From AC-32 sp963821495 (GTDB lineage: Bacteria > Actinomycetota > Thermoleophilia > Gaiellales > Gaiellaceae): a stretch of 64,000 nucleotides of DNA. Each line of letters starts with the position of its first letter. Within the stretch, counting starts at the first letter, position 1. A program made the translations under genes and the position numbers. A model generated the notes under the pieces. That model was not told where the DNA came from. It saw nothing but the letters and a program-made list of their open reading frames with translations, and made no database searches. Location of the stretch: assembly GCA_963821495.1 (NCBI GenBank), contig CAWGEA010000003.1, positions 186,001 through 250,000 of the forward strand, in the 5' to 3' direction. Shown here one piece after another: positions 25,131-34,231 of this stretch.

Positions 25131-26472
25131 GCGCTGCGGTCAGAGCCTCGACCACGCGAGGGTCGAACTGCGTCCCGCTGCCGGCCCACAGCTCCGCGAT
25201 CGCTGCCTCCTGCGGTAGCGCCTTCCGGTACGAGCGGTCGCTCGTCATCGCGTCGTAGGCGTCGCAGCAGGAGACGATCCGCGCCAGCAGTGGGATTCGC
25301 TCGCCCGCCAGCCCATCCGGGTAGCCCTCGCCGTCCCAGCGCTCGTGGCACGAGCGGACGACCCGGCCGATCTCGCCGAGCAGGCCGCCGGCGCGCAGCA
25401 GCAGCCGCTCCCCCTCGATCGTGTGACGCTCCATGACCGCGCGCTCCTCGGGTGTCAGCGGGCCGGGCTTGCTGACGATCGAGTTCGGCACGCGCACCTT
25501 GCCGACGTCGTGCAAGAGCGCCGCGAACTCGGCGTCGCGCCGTTCCCGGGACGAGAGGGCGAGCTCGTCCACGACCTTCAGCGTCAGCTCGACCACCTCG
25601 CGGCTGTGCACACCCGTGTACTCGTCGTCGGCCTCCACCACGTCGCCGAGCAGGAACGCCGTGCCGCGGTAGGCGTCGCGGAGCTCGAGCTCGTTGTCGA
25701 TCCGCGCGCTGCGCTCGCGCGCGAACACGGACAGCAGCGCTACCAACGGCAGCGCGAGAACGACGCCGTACGGCGACGGCTGCGCCGCGAAGGCGACCGC
25801 CAGGCCGACGGGCGCGAGCCCCGCGTCGATCGCGTAGACCCAGACCATCGCGCGCAGCTGGACGCTCGGGCGCACGCCCAGCGCCAGCCACTCGCGGCCG
25901 GCGGTGAGAAGCCCGTCCAGCGCGAACTGCGAGAGCAGCGCGAGCACGTACAGCGGCCAGTCCGAGAGCCGTGGCCCGCGCTCGCCCGCAAGCCCGAGCA
26001 CGAGCGCCGGCCCGACAGCGTGCCAGGCGAAGACGACCCGCATCGCGACGCGGCCGAGGCTGAGCGTGCCGCGAACGTGCTCGTCCAGGCTCCCCAGCGC
26101 GACTCCGGCGGCGACCGCCAGCGGCACGAGCCCGACCGGCAGGACGAAGAGCATGGGCACGAGGATCAGCTCCGTCGGCACCGCCGAGCCCGTGCCGATC
26201 TCGAAGTCGAGCCGGAACGCGGCGGCATAGGCGGCGACGAGCAGGATCACGGCCGCGGCGCCCGGGTCGCGCTGCGAGGGCAAGAGCAACGCCAGCGAGA
26301 CGGCGGCGGCGGCGAACCCCGCGCCGAACACGACGAACGACCAGAGCTCGCGCCGCGCGAGACGCTGAAGGCGGCGGGTGCGCCGCTCCTCGATGACACG
26401 CTGCTCTTCGGGGTCGAGCAGGACCGAGCGAGGCGTCGTCGTGGAGGCCGCAGTCGACATCCGGACAGACAT
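25120..26472 (-). CDS. Membrane protein with a C-terminal HD-GYP phosphodiesterase domain
   Basis: About 450 residues from ATG 26472 (or 26460). The first half holds about seven membrane helices starting with ELWSFVVFGAGFAAAAVSLA. The second half is an HD-GYP domain: HSREVVELTLKV, LLHDVGKVRVPNSIV (HD), RHTIEGERLL, and HERWDGEGYPDGLAGERIPL (GYP) near the end. HD-GYP enzymes hydrolyse cyclic di-GMP. The membrane part may sense a signal. It is monocistronic and overlaps the channel gene by 11 bp at its end. Confidence 0.88.
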   Translation of the reverse strand: MSVRMSTAASTTTPRSVLLDPEEQRVIEERRTRRLQRLARRELWSFVVFGAGFAAAAVSLALLLPSQRDPGAAAVILLVAAYAAAFRLDFEIGTGSAVPTELILVPMLFVLPVGLVPLAVAAGVALGSLDEHVRGTLSLGRVAMRVVFAWHAVGPALVLGLAGERGPRLSDWPLYVLALLSQFALDGLLTAGREWLALGVRPSVQLRAMVWVYAIDAGLAPVGLAVAFAAQPSPYGVVLALPLVALLSVFARERSARIDNELELRDAYRGTAFLLGDVVEADDEYTGVHSREVVELTLKVVDELALSSRERRDAEFAALLHDVGKVRVPNSIVSKPGPLTPEERAVMERHTIEGERLLLRAGGLLGEIGRVVRSCHERWDGEGYPDGLAGERIPLLARIVSCCDAYDAMTSDRSYRKALPQEAAIAELWAGSGTQFDPRVVEALTAALTR

Positions 26473-26614
26473 CGTCCGCCGCCGCGCGCCCCTTGACGCG
26501 CGGCGCGATTCCCTCGGAGGAGGGATCGAGGCCGCCGCAAAGCCCCCTATCGGGTGATGCAGCGCCGCCCCCCGTGGCGAGAGTAAGACCACTTCAGCGG
26601 CGAGGAGGACCGGC

Positions 26615-27250
26615 GTGGCGGCAGCTGTGGCAAGGAAGTGGTGGGCTCTGATCGGCGTTGCGATCGTGGCGGCGATGGCGTTCACGACGACGGCCACGGC
26701 CGGGCTGCTGGGCAGCGGGAGCGCGTCGTATTGCGATCCGACTCCCGTGCAGGCCTTCGCCCCCTACGGCGACCTCTCGTACTACGCGAGGCTGCTCAAC
26801 GGCGACTTCGAGGGAGGGAGCACGGGGTGGTCCCTCAGCGGCGGGGCGCGTCTGGTCTCGGGCAACGAGCCGGCGTTCATCAGCGGCGACAGGAACGACA
26901 GCCACTCCCTGCTCCTCCCTGGAGGCAGCTCGGCCTACAGCGGCACGGTCTGCTTCGCGCTCGGCGACTGGAATCTGCGGCTCTTCACGAAGAACGTCGG
27001 CTCACCCTCCGGTGTGCTGCACGTGCAGGTGGTCGTGCCAAGTCTCGTCGGCGGCCTGCTCACGGTGCTCGATGGGGGCTACGTGAGCGGCAACGGTGCG
27101 TGGGCCCCGTCGCCGAGGCTCGAGCTCGCGCTCTGCAACGTCACCAGCCTCGTGGGGACGAAGGCGGTCGCCTTCCGCTTCACACCCGTCGGCAGGGGTG
27201 CCGCGTACCAGATCGACGACGTCTACCTCGATCCCTGGAAGGGCACCTGA
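26615..27250 (+). CDS. Secreted protein with a carbohydrate-binding-like domain
   Basis: 211 residues. The N-terminus has a signal peptide (ARKWWALIGVAIVAAMAFTT). The mature part contains LLNGDFEGGSTGWSLSGGA, a pattern found at the start of jelly-roll carbohydrate-binding modules, and ends with FRFTPVGRGAAYQIDDVYLD, typical of their last strands. Binding to sugars is an inference; there is no catalytic domain. The GTG start at 26615 is preceded by a GGAGGA site. It is alone between convergent and divergent neighbours. Confidence 0.65.
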   Translation: MAAAVARKWWALIGVAIVAAMAFTTTATAGLLGSGSASYCDPTPVQAFAPYGDLSYYARLLNGDFEGGSTGWSLSGGARLVSGNEPAFISGDRNDSHSLLLPGGSSAYSGTVCFALGDWNLRLFTKNVGSPSGVLHVQVVVPSLVGGLLTVLDGGYVSGNGAWAPSPRLELALCNVTSLVGTKAVAFRFTPVGRGAAYQIDDVYLDPWKGT

Positions 27251-27281
27251 TCGAGCCCGCTCGCGCGGCCACCCCGCTGTC

Positions 27282-27842
27282 CTATGCGGGGTGCGGAGGC
27301 CGCAACCCGTCTAGCACGACCTCGACGTAGCGCCGCCAGAGCTCTGGCTCCGGCGAGTTCAGCGCCCCCCTGATCGCCGACCCGACGAGCGTCGAGACGT
27401 CGTCGGCCGCGATGTCGTGGCGAAGCGCACCGGCCTCCTGCGCCCGACTGATCAGCTGCTCGACCAGCCCGTTGAGCTCGTACTTCGCCTCGGCCACCTC
27501 GGCTATCTCCAGGCAGCGCGGCAAGCCCTCGTACAGCGCCCTGTCGCGGGCATGCAGCTCACCCGCGTGCCAGACGAAGGCGCGGAACGCCTCGCCAGGA
27601 TCCGGTTCGGTGAGCGCCTCCTCCACGAACGCGGCCAGCTCGCGGATCTGCTTCGAGACCACGGCCGCGATCAAGGCGTCCTTCGAAGGGAAGCGGCGGA
27701 ACACCGTGGCGTGCCCCACCCCGGCCTGGCGGGCGATCTCGTCGACGCTGACGTCGCAGCCGCGCTCGGCAAAGAGCTCGGCGGCGGCGTCGAGCACGCG
27801 GCCGAGGTTTCGCTGCGCGTCCGCGCGGAGCGGCGTGCTCAT
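27282..27842 (-). CDS. TetR-family transcriptional regulator
   Basis: 186 residues. The helix-turn-helix spans about residues 30-60 (VSVDEIARQAGVGHATVFRR). The C-terminal ligand-binding domain has no recognisable effector site. The gene overlaps the MFS transporter stop by 4 nt and follows it in the same transcript, so it probably regulates the efflux pump and itself. Likely operators are the two palindromes upstream of the transporter at 29285-29312 and 29321-29342. Confidence 0.88.
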   Translation of the reverse strand: MSTPLRADAQRNLGRVLDAAAELFAERGCDVSVDEIARQAGVGHATVFRRFPSKDALIAAVVSKQIRELAAFVEEALTEPDPGEAFRAFVWHAGELHARDRALYEGLPRCLEIAEVAEAKYELNGLVEQLISRAQEAGALRHDIAADDVSTLVGSAIRGALNSPEPELWRRYVEVVLDGLRPPHPA

Positions 27843-29272
27843 GCCGCGGGCACCGGCGCGGCCTCGGCCTCGATCCGTGCGACGTGCCGCTGCCGCAGCA
27901 ACGCGAGCATCGCCACCAGCCCGGCGACGACGAACAGCGCGGCGCCTCCGAATGCCCAGTGGAAGCCGGTGACGAGCGCCTCGGGGTCGCCGGCGCCGCC
28001 GGCGGCCGTGGTCTTGCCGGCCGCAACCGTGGACAGGATCGCGAGACCGAGCGCGCCGCCGATCTGCTGCGAGGTGTTGAAGAGGCCGGACGCCAGGCCC
28101 TGGTCCTCGTTCTCGAGCCCGGTGGTGGCGATGAGCGTCAGCGGCATGAACACCGCGCCCATGCCGAGCGACGTCACCAGGAGCGACGGCAGCACGTCGG
28201 CGAGGTAGGTGCCGTCCACCGGCAGCCGCACGAGCAGCAGCATCCCGACCGCGGTGACGATCATCCCGAGTGCTGCGACCGGACGGACGCCCAGCCGCGG
28301 TGCGAACTGTGACGCAAGCCCCGCCGAGATCATGATCCCGGCCGTGAAGGGCAGGAAGGCGAGGCCCGCCTGCAGCGGACCGAAGCCGAGCACGCCCTGG
28401 ATGTAGAGCGTGTTGAAGAAGAACATCGCGAACATCCCCGATGCGGCCAGGAACATGACGACGTTCGCCGTCAGGAGCGAGCGGACGCGGAAGATCGACA
28501 GCCGGACGAGCGGCGCCTTCGAGCGTTGCTCGATCACGACGAACGACGTCAGCAGGACGGCCGAGAGGACGAAGAAGCCGATCGTGACCGCGGAGCCCCA
28601 GCCGGCCGTCTCGGCCTTGACGATCGCGTAGACGAGCGCCATCAGCCCGCCCGTCACGCTGATCGCGCCGCCGACGTCGAACGCCCGGTGCGCGTGCTCG
28701 TCCCTGGACTCGGGGATCAGCCGCAGCGAGAGCACGAACGCAGCCGCGCCGACGGGCACGTTGACGAAGAAGATCCACGGCCACGAGAAGAGCTGGGTGA
28801 GGACGCCGCCCAGGATCAGTCCGACCGCCGCTCCACCGATCGCGATCGCCGCCCAGACGCCGAGCGCGCGGGCGCGTTCCCTGCCCTCGGCGAAGGTCGT
28901 GGAGATGATCGAGAGCGCAGCGGGCGAGATGAACGCGGCGCCGAGGCCCTGGAGCGCGCGGGAGGCGATCAGCATTCCTTCGTTGACCGCGAGGCCGTTG
29001 AGAAGCGACGCAACGGTGAAGACGACGAGCCCGGCGAGGAACAGGCGTTTACGCCCGAGCAGATCGCCGGCGCGCCCCCCGAGCAGGAGGAAGCCGCCGA
29101 AGACGAGCGAGTAGGCGTTGACGATCCACTGGAGGTTGGCCTCGCTGAGGCTCAGGTCCCGCTGGATCGAGGGAAGGGCGACGTTGACGATCGTGCTGTC
29201 CAGAACGACCATGAACTGCGCGAGGCAGACGAGGACGAGGACGACCCACTTGCTGGTTTCACGGGTGCTCAA
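27839..29272 (-). CDS. MFS drug:H+ antiporter (DHA2 / EmrB-QacA type)
   Basis: 477 residues with about 14 membrane helices. Motif A is GGRAGDLLGRKRLFLAGLV. The start LVLVCLAQFMVVLDSTIVNV matches the conserved first helix of DHA2 transporters (motif D1). Motif C (GPxxGG-like) is in AIGGAAVGLILGGVLTQLF. It would export toxic compounds using the proton gradient. I chose TTG 29272 because it is preceded by AAGGAG at the right spacing and begins just before the first helix. It overlaps the TetR gene by 4 nt at its end. Confidence 0.9.
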   Translation of the reverse strand: MSTRETSKWVVLVLVCLAQFMVVLDSTIVNVALPSIQRDLSLSEANLQWIVNAYSLVFGGFLLLGGRAGDLLGRKRLFLAGLVVFTVASLLNGLAVNEGMLIASRALQGLGAAFISPAALSIISTTFAEGRERARALGVWAAIAIGGAAVGLILGGVLTQLFSWPWIFFVNVPVGAAAFVLSLRLIPESRDEHAHRAFDVGGAISVTGGLMALVYAIVKAETAGWGSAVTIGFFVLSAVLLTSFVVIEQRSKAPLVRLSIFRVRSLLTANVVMFLAASGMFAMFFFNTLYIQGVLGFGPLQAGLAFLPFTAGIMISAGLASQFAPRLGVRPVAALGMIVTAVGMLLLVRLPVDGTYLADVLPSLLVTSLGMGAVFMPLTLIATTGLENEDQGLASGLFNTSQQIGGALGLAILSTVAAGKTTAAGGAGDPEALVTGFHWAFGGAALFVVAGLVAMLALLRQRHVARIEAEAAPVPAA

Positions 29273-29284
29273 TCGCGCTCCTTG

Positions 29285-29312
29285 GGTAACCGGACGACAC
29301 AGTCCGGTTACC
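29285..29312. promoter_or_regulatory. Palindromic operator 1 (likely TetR site)
   Basis: GGTAACCGGAC, six bases, GTCCGGTTACC: an exact 11-bp inverted repeat 13 nt upstream of the transporter start. Size and symmetry fit a TetR-family operator. Confidence 0.75.
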
Positions 29313-29320
29313 GTAGCAAA

Positions 29321-29342
29321 AACGGACGGTCTAGTCCGGTTA
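29321..29342. promoter_or_regulatory. Palindromic operator 2 (likely TetR site)
   Basis: AACGGAC, six bases, GTCCGGTTA: same half-site and same 6-bp spacer as operator 1, with one mismatch in the left arm. The centres of the two sites are 32 bp apart, about three DNA turns. It ends next to the -10 box of lipA. Confidence 0.65.
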
Positions 29343-29343
29343 C

Positions 29344-29349
29344 TAGACT
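29344..29349 (+). promoter_or_regulatory. -10 box TAGACT before lipA
   Basis: TAGACT ends 7 nt before ATG 29357 and directly abuts operator 2, so the same TetR protein could affect lipA. Confidence 0.5.
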
Positions 29350-29356
29350 GTGCGGG

Positions 29357-30277
29357 ATGGAGACATCGCGCCCAGTGGCCGATCGCCCTCGCCGACCCGA
29401 GTGGATGAAGGTGCGGGCGCCGAGCGCCGACTCGGCGTACTTCGACGTCCGCAAGCTGATCCACGGCGCCTCGCTGAACACGATCTGCGAGGAGGCGCGC
29501 TGCCCGAACATCGCCGAGTGCTGGGGCCGCGGGACGGCGACCTTCCAGATCCTCGGCGACACCTGCACGCGAGCCTGCCGCTACTGCTACGTCCACTCCG
29601 GTAGGCCCGAGTCGCCGCCGGACCCGCTCGAGCCCCTCCGGCTCGCGGCGGCGGCGGCGAAGATGGGCCTCAAGCACGTCGTCGTCACCTCGGTCGACCG
29701 CGACGACGTGCCCGACCGCGGCGCCGGCCACTACGCGGCGACGATCCGGGCGCTGAAGCACAAGGCGCCGGAGGCGACGATCGAGATCCTCACGCCCGAC
29801 TTCCTCGGCGTCGAGGAGGAGGCGCTGCGAACGATCCTGGCGGAGCGTCCCGACGTCTTCAACCACAACATCGAGACGGTACGCCGGCTACACGCGCGCA
29901 TGCGCGGCGCGAAGGCGAGCTACGACAAGGCGCTCTGGCTGCTCGCACGGGCGAAGGAGCTCGCCGACTACCCGGTGCTGACGAAGTCCGGGATCATCGT
30001 CGGCCTCGGCGAGACCAACGACGAGGTCGTGGACACGCTGCGCGACCTGCGGGGGCACGGCGTCGACGTGGTGACGATCGGGCAGTACCTCCAGCCGAGT
30101 GCCAAGCACGCGAAGATCGACCGCTGGGTGCACCCCGACGAGTTCCGCTGGTTCCGCGAGCAGGGCGAGGCGCTCGGCTTCGGCTCCGTCTTCGCCGGGC
30201 CACTCGTGCGGTCGAGCTACCGAGCCGACGAGCAGCGGCACGCGGCCGCGACCGGTCGTGGCGCTGTGGCCTACTAG
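29357..30277 (+). CDS. lipA: Lipoyl synthase LipA
   Basis: 306 residues. Cysteines 44, 49 and 55 (CEEARCPNIAEC) hold the auxiliary [4Fe-4S] cluster that donates sulfur; cysteines 70, 74 and 77 (CTRACRYC) are the radical-SAM cluster. A C-terminal RSSY motif is present. LipA inserts two sulfur atoms into octanoyl groups on lipoyl domains. The target E2 is encoded at 21 kb. The gene is divergent from an efflux operon, sharing the 84-bp control region with the two palindromes. Confidence 0.96.
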   Translation: METSRPVADRPRRPEWMKVRAPSADSAYFDVRKLIHGASLNTICEEARCPNIAECWGRGTATFQILGDTCTRACRYCYVHSGRPESPPDPLEPLRLAAAAAKMGLKHVVVTSVDRDDVPDRGAGHYAATIRALKHKAPEATIEILTPDFLGVEEEALRTILAERPDVFNHNIETVRRLHARMRGAKASYDKALWLLARAKELADYPVLTKSGIIVGLGETNDEVVDTLRDLRGHGVDVVTIGQYLQPSAKHAKIDRWVHPDEFRWFREQGEALGFGSVFAGPLVRSSYRADEQRHAAATGRGAVAY

Positions 30278-30614
30278 CACCGCGTTGGCGCTCGTCGCGC
30301 TGACCGCGGGCGGCTGCGGCCACGACCCGGCGCCGAGCGCGACTGCAACGGCGGCGGCGCGGCCCCGGATCGCGCCCGTTCAGCAGCAGCCGCTCGTGGT
30401 GAAAGGCACCGGCTTCCACCCGGGCGAGCACGTCCAGCTCGCCGCGAAGGGACTGCGCAACGACCGCGCGGAGGCCAGGGCGGACGGGTCCGGCGAATTC
30501 GAGGCCACCTTCCACGGGCTCAAGAGCTGTGACAGCGTCACCGTCGTCGCCGTCGGCTCGCAGGGCAGTCGCGCCGAGTTCAACCTCTCGCAGATCGCCT
30601 GCACGGACACGTAG
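30258..30614 (+). CDS. Putative lipoprotein of unknown function
   Basis: 118 residues from GTG 30258, overlapping lipA by 20 nt. The signal is ALALVALTAGGCG with a lipobox-like TAGGC. The mature domain, VVKGTGFHPGEHVQLAAKGL, then ARADGSGEFEATF, resembles short Ig-like domains found in secreted actinobacterial proteins. Two cysteines lie in SCDS and IACTDT near the C-terminus. It would be translated from the lipA transcript; a terminator follows immediately. No direct link with lipoate is evident. Confidence 0.6.
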   Translation: MALWPTSTALALVALTAGGCGHDPAPSATATAAARPRIAPVQQQPLVVKGTGFHPGEHVQLAAKGLRNDRAEARADGSGEFEATFHGLKSCDSVTVVAVGSQGSRAEFNLSQIACTDT

Positions 30615-30641
30615 AGAGGGCCGGCTCGCGCCGGCCCTCTC
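30614..30641 (+). terminator. Intrinsic terminator after the lipA transcript
   Basis: A 12-bp stem (GAGAGGGCCGGC and its complement) around a TCGC loop, starting at the last base of the preceding stop codon. It may also end the M36 peptidase transcript coming from the other side. Confidence 0.8.
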
Positions 30642-30661
30642 GAGGTGCCTGTCGCGTCCGA

Positions 30662-33600
30662 CTAGTCCTTCGTCGGATCCGCGCTGAACGCCTGGATCTC
30701 GGCGACCCGCACGAAGCGGCGGGTCGACGCGGCCGAGACGTTGGTGTCGCAGTCGGTGGTCGCCGTCGGGTCGGCGTCCTGCTCGCCCTGGTAGGCGGGC
30801 CCACCGGTGCACTGGCTGGTCAGCACGCGCAGCCTCAGGTGCGTTGCCTTGAACTTGGGCACCTTGAAGTCGCGGAGGATCAGCTGCGGGTCGTTCGGCC
30901 GCGGAGCGTCGCCGGGGAACGCATCCGGAGCGCTCGTGTACACCTTCGTGTACCCGGCGTCGGTCGTGCAGTCGGCCCCGGCGGCGGCGTTGCATGCCCA
31001 GAGCTCGAACGAGCGCAGCGCCGCGAAGCGACTCTGCCCAGAGACGATGTTCGCGCTCACGGCGACGTCGGTGATGTTGCGCGCGTCCGTGCCCGCCAGG
31101 TCGACCGTCACCTGCTTCCCGGCGATGCCCGAGAGCGTTCCGTCGGCTGCTCGCCCGTCGACGGACCAGTTCGTGTTCTCGGTCTCGTCGATGGCCGCGG
31201 CCTGGCCCGTCCCGTCGCCGCTCGCCGTGGCGCCTCCTGTCGCGGAGGCCCAGTTGGTCGGCATCACGACGGTCTGGGTCTTGACCTGGTTCGCGTTGAA
31301 CGTCGCCCGGAAGCGGTAGAAGCCGTAGCCCTTGGCGACGGCCAGGAACTCGTACTCGCCCGGTGCGAACGACGCGGTCTCGTCACGGTTGACGTCGATG
31401 CCCGAGTTGACCGTCGCCGGATCAGTGTCCGCGATCGGCGAGACGAGCTTCTCGTAGTGCCCGACGTACACCGTTCCGACGACCGGATCGCCGGTCTCCT
31501 TCGAGACGAGCGAGAACGAGACGGTCGCATTGTTCTCGAGCGGCGAGGAGAAGTCCGGCACGGGGTTCGTGTCGGAGACGCCCGAGGCGTGCACCGCCGC
31601 CAGGTTCCCCATCCCGCGTCGCGCGAACCCACCCCAGATCGCCTTCTGGTTCGCTCCGCCGTACCGCATCACGTCGGCCGCGAGCATCGAGTTGCGCGCG
31701 TCGATCATCGTCGGTGCGACCGGGTCGAGCAGCATCGAGTCGAACACGAGCTGGATCCAGCGCCGGTTGCCGGGGCAGTTCTGCGAGGGCAGCTCGCCCG
31801 CCGCGCACTGCGCCTGGAGACCGGCGTCACCCGCCGGGAAGGCGCCGTCGTACTTGTCGATCAGCGCCTGCCGCACGGAGTTGTTCACGGCGACCCAGAT
31901 CTCGCCGTCCGAGTGCACCTCGTTGCCCGCGACGTCGTAGCCGATGTCGCTGAAGTTCAGCGGGTTGACGTGCGCGATCGTCGACGGGGTCGGGAAGGCG
32001 CCGGTCCGCGCCCAGTTCATGACGTAGTTGCGGATCCCGTGCACCTTGTTGCCCGTCGCGTAGGTGCCCGTCGCGTACGGGTCTTCGCCGTCGACCGGGA
32101 CGAAGCCGTTCTCGTTCAGGTACTCGATCGCGACCTCGTCGCCAAAGGCCTCGCCCATCGCGCCGGCGTGGAAGCCGGAGCGGGCGCTGCCCTTGCCGAT
32201 CATGCGGTTCTCGATCATGTGGCCGAACTCGTGACCGATCACGCCCTGGTCGTAGTCGCCGTCCACGCACGGGGCGTAGAACGAGCCCGCGATCGGCTGC
32301 CAGAAGTACATGTTCGTGACCGACGAGGCGCCGTCGGGCAGCGTCGACATGTTGGCGTTGTCGCGGGTGGTCGTCTGCGCGCCCGACTGGACGTCGCCGA
32401 TCAGCGGATCACCCTCCTGCCAGGTCTCGGTGTTGCCGAAGTTGCCCGACTGGGCGTTCCAGTTCTGCTCCGTGAAGCCCAGGAAGTACGAGAAGTCGTG
32501 CATCCGGTTGTGCATCACGAAGAGGTTCACGGCCGCGGCGCTGTCGTCGTAGACGGCGCCGGGCGTCTCGGTCGCGGCCCGCTGGCACGATCGGTTGTAC
32601 CAGTCGTTCGTCCACGGGAACGAGTAGTCGCGAACGCTGCTCACCGGCATGTACTGCGGCGGCGAGGGCGCCGAGGCGTTGACCCACGAGGTCGCGGCGC
32701 GGTTGTTGTTGCCGCTCGTCGTGAAGGACGTGGTATTCGTCCGCGCGTCGTAGTCCCACGGGACGCGCGAGGCGAGGTTGCTGACGACGATGTCGCAACC
32801 TGCCGCGGAGCGCCAGCACAGCGTCTTGCGCGTGTCGGTGCTCGGGTTGCCCCACGGGTACATCGTGTTGGTGGAGAGGGGCGGGGTGGCCGGGAAGGCC
32901 TTCCAGCGCGCCCAGTAGTCCGGCGGAGCCGGGCTGTCGTCGATCGTGACCGTGCCGGCGTACGTCCGCGGAGCCGACCAGGCGGCGCCATCCGGGAAGT
33001 CGCAGACCTGGACGAAGTAGTCGCCGGGCGGCACGCCGCCGGGCGGCGAGTAGCGGAACTGCTCCGGCGAGAACAGCGTGTCGGCCGTGATCAGCGGCGT
33101 CGTGCTGTCGCCCAGGAAGAGCTTGAAGACGACGTCGTTGAGCGAGATCGTCGCGGCCGCGAAGCCGGACAGCGCGCGGACGCCCGGGCCGACCGTGTAC
33201 GGGCCGTGCCTGGGGCCGCAGGCCCCGTCCGTCGCCGCGAGCTCGCCGTCGAACGCCGTGGTGGTGACCGCCAGCGGCCGCTTCACCGTCTTCGCGGTCG
33301 AGAGGTAGTCGGTCAGGTTGTGCCGCGCGAGCACGACGCCCGTGCGGGCGTTCACGATCACGCGGTAGGCCAACGTGGTGCCCGACGTGTCGAGCACGAT
33401 CGCCTCGTAGGCGGGCACGGCCGTGCGGCCGATCGCGAACGAGCCGAGCCGTACGCGCTGGAGGTCGCGCATGCCGCCGATGCGAAGGTTCGTCCAGCCG
33501 CGGGCGACCTTCTGCGCCCGCACGTTCAGGAGCCCGGCCTTCAGCCCCAGGTTGCCGGCCGCGTGCACCCACGCCTGCGCGGCGGAGAGCTTCGCGGCCC

Positions 33601-34135
33601 CCTTCAGGTGCAGCGAGCCGAGGATCGTCGAGCTCACGAAGCCCACCTTCCAGGTTCCTGCCTTGCCCGCCTTCAGCGAGACGGTGACGAGGCCGGCGCC
33701 GTCCACGACCTTCAGGCTCTGGAAGGCCTGCTGGAAGGTCACGGCGTGGCTGCTGCCGCCCGTCAGCTTCGAGTCCGCGGCCAGCCGCAGGCTGGCGACG
33801 GAGTCGAGGCGGAAGATCACTTTGTGCTTCGCCAGCCATGCGCGGGCGGCGATTGCCGCGGTCGCGCCGCGCGCCTGCTTGCTCAGGAACCCGCCCGGCC
33901 GCATCAGCGTGGACGGCGTTCCGTAGCTGTTCCACGTCGCCCTCGCGTGCAGTCCGCGCACGGCCGCGCGCTGGGCGGCCGTCGGCTTCTGCAGGGCACC
34001 GGACCGCACGAAGTCGCGCAGGTTGCCGTGCTTTGACGGCGTGGCCTGGCGGACTCCGAAGCTGGGCCCGGCGAGGACGAGCGCGATGGCTGCGGCGGCT
34101 AGGACCGCGCGCAGCAGCGCCTGTCTCAAGTTCAT
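30662..34135 (-). CDS. Secreted M36-family metallopeptidase (fungalysin type)
   Basis: 1157 residues. A signal peptide (RAVLAAAAIALVLAGPSFG) is followed by an FTP-type propeptide (about 40-270). An insert of about 200 residues contains the FxFPD-like segment CDFPDGAAW. The M36 catalytic domain has the zinc motif HEFGH at 635-639, with the third ligand glutamate in GEAFGDE near 662. The C-terminal ~300 residues are beta-rich, probably for substrate or surface binding. It degrades external protein. A -35 TTGACA lies 84 nt upstream. Its neighbours are two more secreted proteins. Confidence 0.93.
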   Translation of the reverse strand: MNLRQALLRAVLAAAAIALVLAGPSFGVRQATPSKHGNLRDFVRSGALQKPTAAQRAAVRGLHARATWNSYGTPSTLMRPGGFLSKQARGATAAIAARAWLAKHKVIFRLDSVASLRLAADSKLTGGSSHAVTFQQAFQSLKVVDGAGLVTVSLKAGKAGTWKVGFVSSTILGSLHLKGAAKLSAAQAWVHAAGNLGLKAGLLNVRAQKVARGWTNLRIGGMRDLQRVRLGSFAIGRTAVPAYEAIVLDTSGTTLAYRVIVNARTGVVLARHNLTDYLSTAKTVKRPLAVTTTAFDGELAATDGACGPRHGPYTVGPGVRALSGFAAATISLNDVVFKLFLGDSTTPLITADTLFSPEQFRYSPPGGVPPGDYFVQVCDFPDGAAWSAPRTYAGTVTIDDSPAPPDYWARWKAFPATPPLSTNTMYPWGNPSTDTRKTLCWRSAAGCDIVVSNLASRVPWDYDARTNTTSFTTSGNNNRAATSWVNASAPSPPQYMPVSSVRDYSFPWTNDWYNRSCQRAATETPGAVYDDSAAAVNLFVMHNRMHDFSYFLGFTEQNWNAQSGNFGNTETWQEGDPLIGDVQSGAQTTTRDNANMSTLPDGASSVTNMYFWQPIAGSFYAPCVDGDYDQGVIGHEFGHMIENRMIGKGSARSGFHAGAMGEAFGDEVAIEYLNENGFVPVDGEDPYATGTYATGNKVHGIRNYVMNWARTGAFPTPSTIAHVNPLNFSDIGYDVAGNEVHSDGEIWVAVNNSVRQALIDKYDGAFPAGDAGLQAQCAAGELPSQNCPGNRRWIQLVFDSMLLDPVAPTMIDARNSMLAADVMRYGGANQKAIWGGFARRGMGNLAAVHASGVSDTNPVPDFSSPLENNATVSFSLVSKETGDPVVGTVYVGHYEKLVSPIADTDPATVNSGIDVNRDETASFAPGEYEFLAVAKGYGFYRFRATFNANQVKTQTVVMPTNWASATGGATASGDGTGQAAAIDETENTNWSVDGRAADGTLSGIAGKQVTVDLAGTDARNITDVAVSANIVSGQSRFAALRSFELWACNAAAGADCTTDAGYTKVYTSAPDAFPGDAPRPNDPQLILRDFKVPKFKATHLRLRVLTSQCTGGPAYQGEQDADPTATTDCDTNVSAASTRRFVRVAEIQAFSADPTKD

Positions 34136-34200
34136 CTCTCTCCCCTTCCGGTTTCCCCCGCCCCCTCGAGCTCGGGGCTGATTGCTGCAAGGGCGATCTT

Positions 34201-34224
34201 GAGATGTCTATTCGCTCGTGTCAA
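34201..34224 (-). promoter_or_regulatory. Possible promoter of the M36 peptidase gene
   Basis: TTGACA (34219-34224 on the minus strand) with a weak CAAGAT 17 nt downstream, roughly 65-90 nt before the ATG at 34135. The long untranslated leader is AG-rich near the start. Confidence 0.4.
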
Positions 34225-34231
34225 GTGATGC

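Noticed and set aside
30839..34036. A 1065-codon open frame opposite the M36 peptidase gene
   Set aside because: Composition is that of an antisense shadow (valine/arginine/aspartate-rich without domains), while the minus strand encodes a clear peptidase.
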